From Eutreptiella sp. 'Long Island Sound 2002' (lineage: Eukaryota; Euglenozoa; Euglenophyceae; Eutreptiales; Eutreptiaceae): a DNA stretch of 64,000 nucleotides. Where the stretch lies: contig OZ038382.1 in NCBI GenBank assembly GCA_964036045.1, positions 100,008,357 through 100,072,356 on the forward strand, written 5' to 3'. Below are positions 41,805 to 52,693 of the stretch, one piece after another (position 1 is the stretch's first letter; each line of letters starts with the position of its first letter). The notes under the pieces were generated by a model that was not told the origin of the DNA, made no database searches, and saw only the letters and a program-made list of their open reading frames with translations. The position numbers were made by a program, and so were the translations under genes.

Positions 41805-42190
41805 TGTGCGCAGTTCGCACTGTGCGTGCGTGCAGGGGGCGCAATGCGAGCGTGCAGTGTGCACAATGCGTGCGTGCAGTGCCCACAGTAGGTGCATCCG
41901 TGCAGCGTGCACCATGCGTGCATGCAGCGAGCACCATGTGTGCGTGCAGCGTGCACAGTGCGTGCGTGCAGTGTGCAGAATGCGTGCGTGCAGTGTGCCC
42001 AATGCGTGCCTGCAGCGTGCACAATGTGTGCGTGCAGCGTACACAGTGCGTACGTGCAGCGTGCACAGTGCTTGTGTGCAGCGTGCACCATGCGTGGGTG
42101 CAGCGTTCACCATGCGTGTGTGCAGTGCGGACAGTGCCCGCGTGCAGCGTGCACAGTGCGTGTGTGCAGCGTGCAAAATGGCTGCCTGCA
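41805..42190. repeat. 22-bp GTGCGTGCAG minisatellite, locus 1
   Basis: Degenerate units of GCGTGCGTGCAGYGTGCACCAT type. Lacking stops in most frames, it gives spurious His/Ala/Thr/Cys-rich peptides on both strands. It lies where an intron between exons B and A is expected. The AGTGT at 41992-41996 is the uninterrupted counterpart of the TIR-element insertion site at 50087. Confidence 0.9.
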
Positions 42191-42890
42191 GCCTGCATAA
42201 TGACGTTATTTGCATCGCCATGGTCGTCGCTCTTCCGGAAAAGCCAATGCTTAGCACTTGTCGACAGATTGGCAGGCCGGACGTGTGTGTGATGGGGCCT
42301 AACATCTTTGGCCATCAGACTATGCATGGTTGTGTCGCGGACTTGGAGGGTGTTGACACTGACCTGTATATCAAGGGACTCTCCCTTCATGTTGCCTCGA
42401 GATGGCTGCCAACTGGTGCTTCCATCGCCACGACAATTGAAAGGGGAAGACGAAAATAAGGAATCAACTGGAGTACCAATGGCATCTGCGTTGCATGCAA
42501 AGCCAAGTTGTGCCGTCATGGAAGCGTTGCGAAACGTGAACTCCATTTGAGAGTTGGCAAACAACACCAGTTGCACAAGGGACTGCATCAAATCTCGGCA
42601 CTGAATCAGCTGACTGACTGCATACTTGGAGATGTCCTCAAAATGTAGCGACCACAGGCTGTCCCCTAACCAGTGCATGCACACCAGAACTGTCAACAGA
42701 GACCAGATGCTGGAACACTGAACCCGCAAAGTCATACTATGTTGGCTGCCGGGGAGTGTGACGACCTGCAATTCGGTTTGGTCAGTCGGCAATACCATAT
42801 CACTGAAGTTGACACGTGGTGTGATGTTAAGCATTCTCTTGTGCAGGTGGCACCTGACACTCAGTTTCAAAACCGTGAAATCTACGAAAG
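42191..42890 (-). pseudogene. Gene remnant exon B, copy 1 (unknown product)
   Basis: Open minus frame across the region, with KRMLNITPRVNFSDMVLP near the start, then GFACNADAIGTPVDSLF and SLDIQVSVNTLQVRDTTM. Copy 2 (52694-53359) is similar but broken. The acceptor kept in copies 2 and 3 (TTTCAG then GGCTTTG) is changed here to TTTCAC, so splicing of this copy would fail. A donor-like AAGTGCTAAG lies near 42258. The product is not recognised; the conserved frame and coherent amino-acid composition argue for former coding sequence. Confidence 0.5.
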
Positions 42891-42926
42891 TGGCCACCGG
42901 CTAGCCAAAAGGCTCCGTATTTGCAG

Positions 42927-45900
42927 CCACCGACCAGCCCAAAACAGGATGACCCCACGGGGAACGATGGGGCCGGAACCTACGAGACGGCAGAAGGCAA
43001 CCGCTGCAGAAGACCAGACGCACAGCGCGCCGACCTACTTGCCGCCATGTCCGTGGCGGAAATGGATAGACGTGACAGAGATCTGATACACTACGACACG
43101 GACGAGGAGCTGGTCTCGAGGAGATTGGGCATGGGACCGCTGGGGACCACCGCGGTCTTTATTCGCCGGCACAACACGGGTTCGTGGAGACTCTGGGAGC
43201 CTCAGCAGCCATTCTCTGGGCACAGGCAGGGGAACCCGGACGCAACGCCCAACCCCGACCACCCGCAACCATGGATGAAGACACCCAAAGCATTGCTGCG
43301 GCGGACCCAGGCCCCAACACCAAGGCACCGCCCGCGGCCTCCTCAGGACCGGCGGACACAGCGGAGGAGGCGCCCTGCGTGCGGGCCACCCACCAGCCAG
43401 AGGCTAAGACATGGGGCAACATGCACAACCGACAGTCCCCCGGCCGTATTGCACGAGGAACGGGCCAGGGGAGCCGCTGCCGGCGCGCACCTGCCGCAAC
43501 TCGCGGCCACGGAAGAACGTGTACTCCCCGGTACGGCCACGAGCCCGGCGCGAGTGAGAACACACAACAATCCACCCCCCATGGAGCACCAGAGACAGAG
43601 GACATCCTGGGGTCACTCTTCAACGAAGTTGCACCGACGGCGGACCAGGGACCGCAAACAGACGAGCACCTCCACGACGATGAGTGCTTCGCCGCCTCCA
43701 TGGCGTCCTGCCGGCACGTGGCTCCCACCACCGGGCCGGGTACCATATCCGCGCTGCGGCACACGGCGCACAACAGGGAGCCCACTAGCCTGGCACGGGA
43801 TCCTGCCTTTGCGTCCCACCAGGCGCATCTTCGCCGCAACTATGCCGCCTTGTGATCGGTGGCAGCAACCCACGCAACCACCGCGGGGGAACGTCATGCG
43901 GGAGGACAGTCAGAGGAGTTGACCAGTAAACGCCCACACGCACAGGACGCACCGACCCATGGGGTCAGGGCACCAGCAGCTGCCGGCACCGTCAGTTGAC
44001 CGTTGGAGTGGGTACCTCCACAAATGGCCAGACCGTGGGGACAGGAGAACCTGGACTATGCACAATCCAAAGGGGACGCCCAGCGCCCCACCGTGGAAGC
44101 GGACTGTGCAGCGGCCCTTGAGCTGGACCTGTGGATCCCCCGGATCTCCGACGTGGAGCAACTCACTATCCAGGTCTGGACCCGGTCGGTCCTCATGGAA
44201 GTACACCACATCAGGAACGGCACCCACACCATGGCAGACGTCATACTCAACCACCATGAAAGGCGACACTCCCCGCCCCCCACCATGGAACGCCCCGGCT
44301 AGTGGCGGTATGTGGTCACCCATATGGTGGCCTATGCCGGACATGACCTAAACTGATTGCATGGGGAATGGCACCACAGAGAGGCCCTCCCGATCTGAGA
44401 GGCCCTGATCCGACACAACATCTGGACAATCCGGACCCGAATTCCCCGAGGGCCACTCACCCCTGACAGAGCCATGGGGTAGCAGCACCAACAGTCCCGG
44501 ACTGACCAGGGGCCCCCGAGGCAGGTGGCACGCACCAGCCACTCACAGAGCCCGTACGGACGACCCACTGCAGTGGCGCCCCCATGCGATTGACAACGGA
44601 GCCCACAATGGCCGTTCGCCCATCCCTGGCCGGACCACGGCGCTCAACGCGCCAGGGATGAAGCCACCGGGCAACACTCCCATCAGACACCGCCAGGGCC
44701 AGGAGTTGGGCGGGCGCCCGACACCAGTGCCACACGCCGCCTCTAGCGGCGCCACGGTTGACCTTCCAAGCTGACGAAAACAACAGCCCAAAAGAGCCAG
44801 GCGGGAGACACTGCCGGCAAATGTCAGCCGCTGCCAAGCCCCAGCGACAGACGAAAAGGCCCCGAACGGACAGCCCGCCAATTCGCCCCATAGTCCCATC
44901 CACCGAACGGGCACGTTTGGTAGCCCTCAGGGCATACACCAGAACGGCAAGAGCCACGTCGTCCGGCTCTTCCACCGCTCTGTCCCACGTGAGGACTAAT
45001 ACACCACACCAGGGTCAGACGAACCATCTGCGACCCACCCACGGCGACACCAATATCAGCGCTGTCGGTGCACCCCTCACCTAACAGCCCCGAAGCGCCG
45101 GCCTGAAACTCCGCACGCGCCAACACACACACCACAGAGAGGTCATCCCCATCTGAGAGGCCCTGATGCGACACAACATCTGGACAATCAGGACCCCACT
45201 TTCCCGAGAGCCACCCACCCTAGACAGAGATACGGCGCACCAGCGCGAACAGTTGCAAACTAACCAGGGGCCCCCGAGGCAGGTGGCACGCACCAGCCAC
45301 TCACAGAGCCCGCACAGAAAACCCACTGGAGGGGAGCCTCCATGCGCTCGACAACGGAGCCCACTCCGGCCGTTCGCCCACCCTCGGCCGGACCACGGTG
45401 ATCAACGCGCCCAGGTTGGAGCGACCGGGCAACACTCCCATCAGACACCGCCACCGCCGCAGGGGGCCAGGAGTTCCGCGGGCGCCCGACACCAGAGCCG
45501 CACGCCGCCCTCAGCGGCGCGACGGTTGACACTCCAAGCTGACGACAACAACAGCCCAAAAGAGCCTGGCGAAAGACAACGCCGGAAAATGTCAGCTGCG
45601 GCCGAGCCCCAGTGATGGACAAGAAGGCCTCGAACGGACCGCAGGCCAATCCCCACCATACTCCTACCCACTGAACGGGCACGCTTGGTAGCCCTCGGCG
45701 CAGGTCCCGACTGGCGAGCCCGAGGCTGCACACGCCGCACCTCCCAGCCGGGCTACGGTGCACGCACAGTCCGCAGAAGCCCGGTTCCAGCCACACAATT
45801 ACCCCAGCAACGCGACGTCCACCACCAAACGGGCAATGACGGAAAGCCGGGATTCGAGGACGTCCAGAACTACCCCGTCCCCTGCCTCGCGCCCCAGCCC

Positions 45901-46103
45901 GGCGCCCTCACGGCCCGGGCCAAACGCGGAAAACATGCACACAGAGCCTGACGACGACGCCTCAGGGGACAGTCCCTCACCTGTCACTCTAGCGGCCCGA
46001 GACAGGGAAATCATGCTCCTCCCACCCCCGAGAATGCAACACGTGGGGGACCACCTTGACGTGGAGGAACTGTGTGCGGCTGCTCCGGGCGCTCCTCACC
46101 TGA
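42927..46103 (+). mobile_element. GC-rich retroposon-like element Z, 3'-truncated copy
   Basis: Starts CCACCGACCAGCCC after TATTTGCAG and is collinear with 55383-58505. It has a 1.45-kb X part, then two tandem related Y parts (44372-45130 and 45131-46103) each beginning CACCACAGAGAGG. Plus-strand frames such as 43184-43855 and 44003-44302 (DLWIPRISDVEQLT) are partly conserved between copies and may derive from an ORF, but they are full of shifts and no domain is recognisable. Confidence 0.5.
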
Positions 46104-46468
46104 GGACAACGTACCACCTGGCGACTAAGCCTACAAAATCCCTGACATCTAGGAGGCTGGGTGTGCCCGAGGCAGGGTGGGAGATAGGAAGCTCTCTTAA
46201 TAGCAAAGACAGTGAACGACCAATCAGTCTGAAGAAAGTCCTCAAGAAATGTTTGGAATGCCAAATAACAAGTCTGAACAGCATTTGATTGTGTTTCTTC
46301 TGAGATTTCCACTTCAGTAGCTGGAACGCCGACGCTGCTCCAGTCCGCATGCACCTTGCATCCTGGCAGGCGAGTAAATGCTGATGCCACTTTTCTCTCG
46401 ACGGAAAATGTTTTCCAACACACTTGTGACCACGAGCCAGATCCAAGATACCATGCTCTAGCGCTGAC
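46104..46468 (-). pseudogene. Possible exon D of the minus-strand gene remnant
   Basis: Open minus frame after an acceptor-like CAAAACTGCACAG, with WSQVCWKTFSVERK and ADWSSVGVPATEVEIS followed by LAFQTFLEDFLQTDW. A donor-like CAG-GTGAGG lies at about 46103. The segment has no paralog in the second locus within this window and no recognised family. It is supported only by frame coherence and possible splice signals. Confidence 0.35.
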
Positions 46469-46481
46469 CTGTGCAGTTTTG

Positions 46482-48635
46482 CAGTTCCAGTCCGCTAGTA
46501 ACCCCCCCCCCCCCCTCAAAGTGACCTCTGGCGTCCCGGAAGGGGAGAGAGTCGGGGAACGAAGGCAAAGCACAAGGATAGGTGAGCCACCAGGGAAAAG
46601 GGTAGGGACGACAGAGAGGGGCAGGCGTAGAGCACACAGGTGGCGCACACGAGTGAAAGCATGGCAAAGGCAGTGAGGGCGGACGGAAAAAAACAGGCAG
46701 GACCCGCGGAGTGACAGCGGATAGGAGGGGAGACATGACGAGACAGGGGGTAAGGGCACGGGGCGGCGAGACAGGGGTAGCGCAGAGAGGAGCGGGGGGC
46801 ACACGCAGGGCGCAAATGAGCAGCGATGAGCGCGACAGGAGGGGCAAATCCGCAAAAAAACCAAAAAGAAAAACAAAACACCAAAGCAGGTGAACCAGAG
46901 GAAACAGGGCCGCGCAGGAGGAGCGGGAAGCAGGGGGCCAACAAAGGAACAAAGGTACACTTCGTCTCGCGCAGAAAAACGCCATGCCGATGACCCGCAT
47001 TGAACCGTACCGGCCACCCCGCCCCACCATCAGGGAACTGATGGAGGGGCGGCCGGCGGGGGCAGACGACGGAGGAGTCCCACCGAAGGGGTATCTGGGG
47101 AGCGCGCCAAAGTCGGCCTACAGGTCGGAGGACAGGGCACAGGCGAAGAAGCGCGTGAGCGCGCGCGACATACAGCCCTGGCGCGGGGAAGACCAGCGGA
47201 GAGCACACGGAGCAGGAGAGGAACAGTAAGAGGGCGGGCGAGAGACAGAAGAGAGAGGAGGGAAAAGAGGGAAGAGAGGGGAGTGACGCGAGGCAGGGAC
47301 ACCCACCTGGCAGGGCAGGGGACTGCCGAGGGCCACGCCGCAAGAGGGCGGTGGGACAGGAGAAGAGCACCGAGGGGAGCCAAGACCAGATGGCCTGTGC
47401 ACTGCTGACGTGCGTGCATGCAGGGAGGAGGGAACCACAAGGCAGGATGCACAGCGGGAAAAGGGGGGGGCAGACCAAAAAAAAAACCCCAAAGCACCAG
47501 CTGAGGGCGTAAAGCACAGGGCAAGCAGGCAGCGGGGTAACATTGAGGAGCAAACGGGCAGACGACGGAAAAAAGCAGCAATAGCAAATGACCAGGTGGG
47601 GAAAAGGCACGGGTACCGAGGGAAGCGGGGCAGGAAGAGGGACCCGCAACAGGTCCTGAAGGAGACACACCACCCAAGCAGAAGTGGGCGGGAAGGGAGC
47701 GGCCAGTGCTAGGCACACGAAACAGTCCCCGGATGGACTAGGATCCAGTGGGCCCGCGCCAGAGGGTTGCTGGCGGCCCGGTGGAATATAAACAGGGGAT
47801 GAAGGGAAGAGGAGACGGCAGGGAGAAGGGCGTGGGGCATAGGCTGCACGACAGCCCTAGGATAATGTGAAGGCACCGGACGCGAGGAGTAGGCTGAGAA
47901 GGGTGACGAGAGGTTGCACGGGGGAGAGGGATTTCGCGGGGTTTCGAACCAGGGGATGGGGGGAGGCAGAGAATACTGAGCAACAGCCCCGTGGGATTGG
48001 GAAACCAGTCGCCATGGAGTGGTGAACCATGGGCCAACCATGGGGATCTTGGCCACGGGAAGTCGGGAAAATTGCCCTGAACTCCGGGATGGCCGTGAGG
48101 TGCCCCCAGGTTTGAGGGTTGACCCTGAGGTCCCCGGGTCAAAAGCCTGAGTACAGGTGGGTTCACGCGTGAGCGGGACCTGGGGAAATGTGGAAAGGGT
48201 CGCCCCCTGGCCACCAGCTGCCGATGGACAGCACCCAAGTGCATCCGGGAGCCGAGTGGGTACTCCAGCCCGTGAGGGATGGGGAGTGGTGGAATGTGGT
48301 TGAGAGAGAGAAATGCTGCGCTATCGGCGACCGCTATCCACAGGAAACCCGCCTGCAGGCGTCCGAAAGGCTGTGCTAGGGGGGGAAGATTGTAGGATCC
48401 TCCGATGGGTGACTGAAAGGAGCTGAGACCGTGAGGGCAGTGACTGAAGAAAACCTACCGCCGGTCATCCCTGAAGGGAACCTGGTTGAAGTTCTCGGCC
48501 GTGAGGTGAGACAGGGGTCGCCAGGGACCTGATGGTGGAGAGCTCTCCTTCCCGCCAGCGGCAGCCACCATGTAAAATAACACAGGGAGATGTCAGATGA
48601 GGCTCCGGACGCGGCCGCCCTTACCTTACCTTACC
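46482..48635 (+). mobile_element. GC-rich retroposon-like insertion with 14-bp target duplication and TTACC tail
   Basis: CCTGTGCAGTTTTG occurs at 46468-46481 and again at 48636-48649. The 2154 bp between start with a poly-C run and end with three tandem TTACC units, as a non-LTR retroposon would. The plus strand is strongly purine-rich, so long C/T-rich minus frames (46516-47718) arise by chance. No reverse transcriptase is visible. Confidence 0.65.
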
Positions 48636-48649
48636 CCTGTGCAGTTTTG

Positions 48650-49019
48650 GCTGAATGAACGTGTTTGCTCCACCATTCGATGCCTCGACTCCCACCAAAC
48701 AAAAAGATGCGCTCAGAACTGTGGCACCGACAATGCACATGTTATTTTACGATGTCGCCAGATCCCAAAATTCAGTTGCCGCACTATCGCAGAAACCGCC
48801 GAGGTTGCGATATTGCCGCCGCCGCAATCATTTTTGGCTCATTTTTCGAGATTTCTGCCAGTTCTGTACGCAGTAAAGCCGATTTAAGCAGCGCAATTTG
48901 CCAGTCGGAATCATATGCTGCTCCTGTAACCAAATGACAGTCATCCCATCAATCTTTAGGGAGATATTCTCAAAATACCGCCTTATTGGGCCTTTTTTTG
49001 CACTTCTTCACGAAAAAAG
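48650..49019. other. Unique stretch without a recognised gene
   Basis: About 370 bp of mixed composition continuing the host sequence after the retroposon. Overlapping plus frames of 73-96 residues have no recognisable features. Confidence 0.4.
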
Positions 49020-49330
49020 TGGCATAAGTGGATTTGGGGGAGGTCTCGTGAGATTTCAAGTTGGTCAAGGTTCTCCCTAAGGTTAGTGTGGCCTTAGGAA
49101 ACCACCATATGTGACCTTAAATAGTGGTGCATCAAGACAATTGCGTGGTGGGTGCCAACATTGCCCCAAAACAGCCATATTTGTAATTCTCGCATAAGTA
49201 GACTTAGGGGAGGTATCATGAGTTTTTCAATTGCTGACGCTTGTTGCTAAGGTTAGGCTGGCCTTGGCAAAACACCCTATCTGACCCTACATCCTCTTGC
49301 ATCAACACATATCAACGGCGGGTGCCAAAA
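49020..49330. repeat. Satellite-edge sequence, copy 2
   Basis: Paralog of 40905-41271 with small indels. It starts the second copy of the duplicated segment. Confidence 0.75.
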
Positions 49331-49755
49331 TTACCTCAAACAGCCATATTTTCCCTTGTTGACGTCTAATTCCAGTATAAGCTGCAGGCCTGAACACATG
49401 GCAGATAAATCTGCCCGATTCTTATCCCATACAGATGCAGACAAACGTGGCTTGTGCAGGGTCTTCTGACACTGCTTTACCACAGTGGGGTTTACCCATG
49501 GATATTTGGAAATATACCTGGCATTATCTTGCAAAATTAAGTCTTGAATTATCGACTTCAGAAGAACGGGGAAAATATTGACCGATTCAGTGGATCTCTG
49601 AAACTGTTCATGTAGCCTCTCTGTTGACTTCTCCACAAAACCATGTGTAGGAAGCGTAACCTTTCTGGCATCTTGTAGAAACACCGCCAGTACATGCTCC
49701 GGAAGCAATGTACTCCATTGGTCTGAGGTTCTGCACACAAGGTGCTGTTGTCCAG
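49331..49755 (-). pseudogene. Gene remnant exon A, copy 2
   Basis: Collinear with 41272-41660. The acceptor CTTCTCTTTTTCCAG is kept. The frame runs further than in copy 1, ending LDVNKGKYGCLR at 49331, because copy 1 has an earlier TGA. Product not recognised. The two copies conserve frame and splice signal while differing at many sites, as expected for a coding exon. Confidence 0.5.
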
Positions 49756-49904
49756 CTGGAAAAAGAGAAGTGAAAAGTCTCCTTAGGGCATGGCAAGTGC
49801 ACTTAGCAGGTTGCATGGCCGTCTTCAAGAGTTCCCTAGATCCCTGTGAGCAACAGGTAAACAAGTGTAGTACTGGCCTGTCACCTAGAGTCGCTAGCTG
49901 TGCG

Positions 49905-50091
49905 CGCAGTTCGCACTGTGCGTGCGTGCAGTGGGCGCGATGCGGGCAGGCAGTGTTCACAATGCGTGCGTGCAGTGCGCACAGTAGCTGCACGCGTGCA
50001 GCGTGCACCATGCGTTCGTGCAGCAGGCACCATGCGTGCGTGCAGGCTGCACAGTGCGTGCGTACGGTGTGCAGAGGCGTGCGTGCAGTGT
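49905..50091. repeat. 22-bp minisatellite, locus 2 left part
   Basis: The same unit as at 41805-42190, interrupted after AGTGT (50087-50091) by the TIR element. Confidence 0.85.
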
Positions 50092-50570
50092 CTTAGGCGG
50101 CTCAAGTTGCATGGTCAAAATCCCACCAAATGCACCCAATTTGGACCATGCAAAGAAAAAGTTTTTTACAGGCTCTCTGTTTAGAAAACAGAATATTAGT
50201 CCAAAGAAAGTATCCTTCTTACCATTTGTGGCATTTTGTGCCTTTCTTCGGACAGCTGAAAACAAGAGAAAAAAAAAAAAATTAACAAATCTTATGATTT
50301 CAGTGGAAAATGATGTGCTTTTAGCGGAAATTGGGCAATAAATACAATTTGCGTTCCCCTTGTTTTTTGGATGAACATGGTCTGCAGAAAAAATAGTTGC
50401 AACATCATTTTCTGTTCTGCATGTTCATTGCATACCTGGAAAAATGATTTATTGATCGAATTCTATGCGCGATGCCTCGCGCAATCAAGACCAAGGATCA
50501 TTAAAACAGAATCATGGCGGATGAAATATCAATGCAAAGCATATGCAACATGTGGTTCAAGGGCTGCCCC

Positions 50571-50590
50571 ATGCGCGAGGCCTCGCGCAT
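50571..50590. repeat. Perfect 20-bp palindrome
   Basis: ATGCGCGAGG followed by its exact reverse complement. Related, less perfect versions lie at about 50465, 51469 and 52284, all inside the TIR element. Confidence 0.8.
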
Positions 50591-50622
50591 AACTTACTAA
50601 ACCAAAAACCTCACCCTATTCA

Positions 50623-51316
50623 CCACCACCCAGGGGAGGGGGGAGCGGGCGCCGCGAGAGCGCGAGCGCACACACACGCAAAGGGCACACGGGGAGTACC
50701 AGAAGGGCAACCGGACCGAGCACGCGGAATGCACAGACCGCGTGGAATGGCGTACCAGCGAGCGAGGGTAAGGGACACCCGGACGGGACGGCCGGCCACA
50801 CGCAGCGCGGGACACGCGGGGCGGGAAGAGGGAAACGGAGAGACACAACACCAGGTACCGGCCCGAACCCCCCGAACCGGCCGCGAGCGCAGCGCACACA
50901 CAGACAGGGCACTGCACCCGCCAAGGCACTAGTGGCGCACAGCGCCACGCCCCAATTCCTAGGCTAGGCAGCCTCCGCGACAGCCCAAGGGGGTCCCACT
51001 GGCGACAAGCCAGTAGCACGGGCCCGGCAGCGCCGGCGCCCCGGGCGACCACGCATAAGGGGTGCGACGCAGTGGGTAAGCGCCCGTAGCCACGGCTGCG
51101 AATTGATGCACTGACCAAGGAGTGGCGAAACGGGGAAGCCGGGGAAGGACGGGGCTCTGAGCCCTGTGAACCCGGGGGACTCCGCCACCAGGCAAGAGGT
51201 GCGTCTTGGAGGGCCCTCCACTAGGACCCGGTGGGGAGGATATCACCTGGCCCGACCAGGTGGCCCCCCAGGGCCGAAAGGCGTCTAGTACCCGCAAAAT
51301 CAAACCTCAAACCTCA
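50623..51316 (+). mobile_element. Nested GC-rich retroposon-like block
   Basis: About 0.7 kb of GC-rich sequence ending in tandem CAAACCT units. AACCTCACCCTATTCA (50607-50622) and AACCTGACCCGATTCA (51317-51332) flank it with two mismatches, a possible target duplication. No gene. Confidence 0.45.
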
Positions 51317-51332
51317 AACCTGACCCGATTCA

Positions 51333-52265
51333 TTTTCCTTTGGAAAGACGGCTTCAGGGTCCAGTGGTCTTACTACCCACCCAACGGTTTGATTTTTGAT
51401 TTGCACTGCCTGAAAAAAGAGGCATAGGTTGTGACTTTCAAGTTCTCGGACTGCATTGCACTCCTCACTGCGCAAGGCCTCGCGCAAAAGAAGTCCCAGG
51501 TAATATATTCTTTGTACCATTGTGATGGAATCTCATCTGATAGCGCTTGTGCACAACCGTTGCTGAAGCAACGAGTACCTAAATTGTCGTTGAGTCATTG
51601 AAATTTACCAGAAGCTTGCCCCCCCCAGAGGAGGAAAAACTCTCTTTGGGCTTGGTCAGCCCCTGCGTTTGGCGGACTGTTTCCCCCAGGGCACCTTCTT
51701 TCTCGACGTATCGAACATCGTCTTAATAATTGGTGTCGTTTGCACTACATTGCATTTTACTCTTCAAATAAACAGTTTTTTTTTGCCCCAAACAAACGCT
51801 CAAAAAAGTGCCAGACATGGCAAATTCATATTTTCTTTGCACATTTTACTTTGATCTATAGTCAACAACGGAAGGATCAATTGTTCTTCAGCCAAAGCTA
51901 CAAGGGGGGTCCCTTTCCAGCTCAGCGTCATCTGTTGAGTGGACATGCTTCATGTGTTACCAGTGATACTCTTTTTTTTGCTTGACACTCCCCATAACTT
52001 GTGGCAGGTGTGCATCATGAGCAATGGTGAAGGATGCACCCTGTGCAACACCCCGAACGTATGTGTTCCTTTTGTTAGGAATGCAACAACATTAGAAACG
52101 ATTTCCTGAGTCATCAATTAGATTTGCAAGGCTTGTTTAGAGCGGTGAATGTCCGCCCGCGTAAACATATTGTACAATGTGATCAAGTCAAGGGTGCCTG
52201 TAATGTCACCGCAGTGTAGTCGCCTGCTTGATTCCTCAATTCTACCATCATTACCTGACTTTGGA
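51333..52265. other. AT-rich interior of the TIR element
   Basis: No frame longer than about 80 residues and no recognised domain; probably non-coding filler of a non-autonomous element. Confidence 0.45.
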
Positions 52266-52321
52266 GGGGCAATGGACTGCTCCTTGCGCGGGACCTCGCG
52301 CAAGGAACAGTCTATTGCCCC
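52266..52321. repeat. 56-bp near-perfect palindrome
   Basis: GGGGCAAT at the left and ATTGCCCC at the right bound two arms that pair with about three mismatches, centred at 52293/52294 with no loop. It could extrude as a cruciform or fold as a hairpin RNA. It lies 166 bp from the right end of the TIR element. Confidence 0.85.
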
Positions 52322-52487
52322 AAAAAATGCATTTTGTGGACCCATCAGGACCGGGAAAAGGCCAAAATTGTATCAAAAAACGGCCTGATGTTTTGCAAGC
52401 CAAAGAATGGTCCTTTTCATGTTCTTTGAGGCCCTGTATTTTGGGCACTTTCTGTCGTTTCATACCATGCAACTTGAGCTGCCTAAG

Positions 52488-52690
52488 AGTGTGCCCAATG
52501 CGTGCCTGCAGCGTGCACAATGTGTGCGTGCAGCGTACCCAGTGCGTACGTGTAGCGTGCTCAGTGCTTGTGTGCAGCGTGCACCACGCGTGCGTGCAGC
52601 GTGCACCATGTCTGCGTGCAGTGTGGACAGTGCGTGCGTGCGGCGTGCACAGTGCGTGTGTGCAGGTGCAAAATGGCTGCCTGCAGCCTG
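52488..52690. repeat. 22-bp minisatellite, locus 2 right part
   Basis: Resumes after the TIR element with AGTGTGCCCAATGCGTGCC, matching 41992 onward unit by unit. Confidence 0.85.
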
Positions 52691-52693
52691 CAT

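Larger units (their letters stand above)
50092..52487. mobile_element. 2.4-kb terminal-inverted-repeat element, non-autonomous
   Basis: The left end CTTAGGCGGCTCAAG and the right end CTTGAGCTGCCTAAG are inverted copies over 24 bp with one mismatch. AGTGT flanks both sides (50087-50091 and 52488-52492). The paralogous minisatellite at 41992 has AGTGT once with matching flanks, so it is a true empty site. No transposase frame is present; the largest frames are shadows. Inside are a GC-rich nested block (50623-51316), several GCGC-AGGCC-TCGCGC palindromes and a 56-bp near-perfect palindrome close to the right end. The superfamily was not recognised: a 5-bp duplication with CTTAGG ends does not fit the families I know well. 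Confidence 0.85.

Noticed and set aside
41805-42190. CRISPR-like array of short repeats
   Set aside because: Units are contiguous with no unique spacers of constant length and no cas genes; the sequence context is eukaryotic.
41785-42300. Cys/His-rich peptides that look like zinc-finger or metallothionein repeats
   Set aside because: These are translations of the 22-bp minisatellite in several frames on both strands; no consistent finger spacing.
42927-44302. A host gene on the plus strand in the GC-rich block
   Set aside because: The frames shift repeatedly between copies and the block behaves as a repeat; at most the remains of an element protein.
46516-47718. Minus-strand 400-residue Pro/Ser/Leu-rich frame
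   Set aside because: The complement of a purine-rich strand, where stop codons are rare by composition. No motifs, and neighbouring frames are also long.
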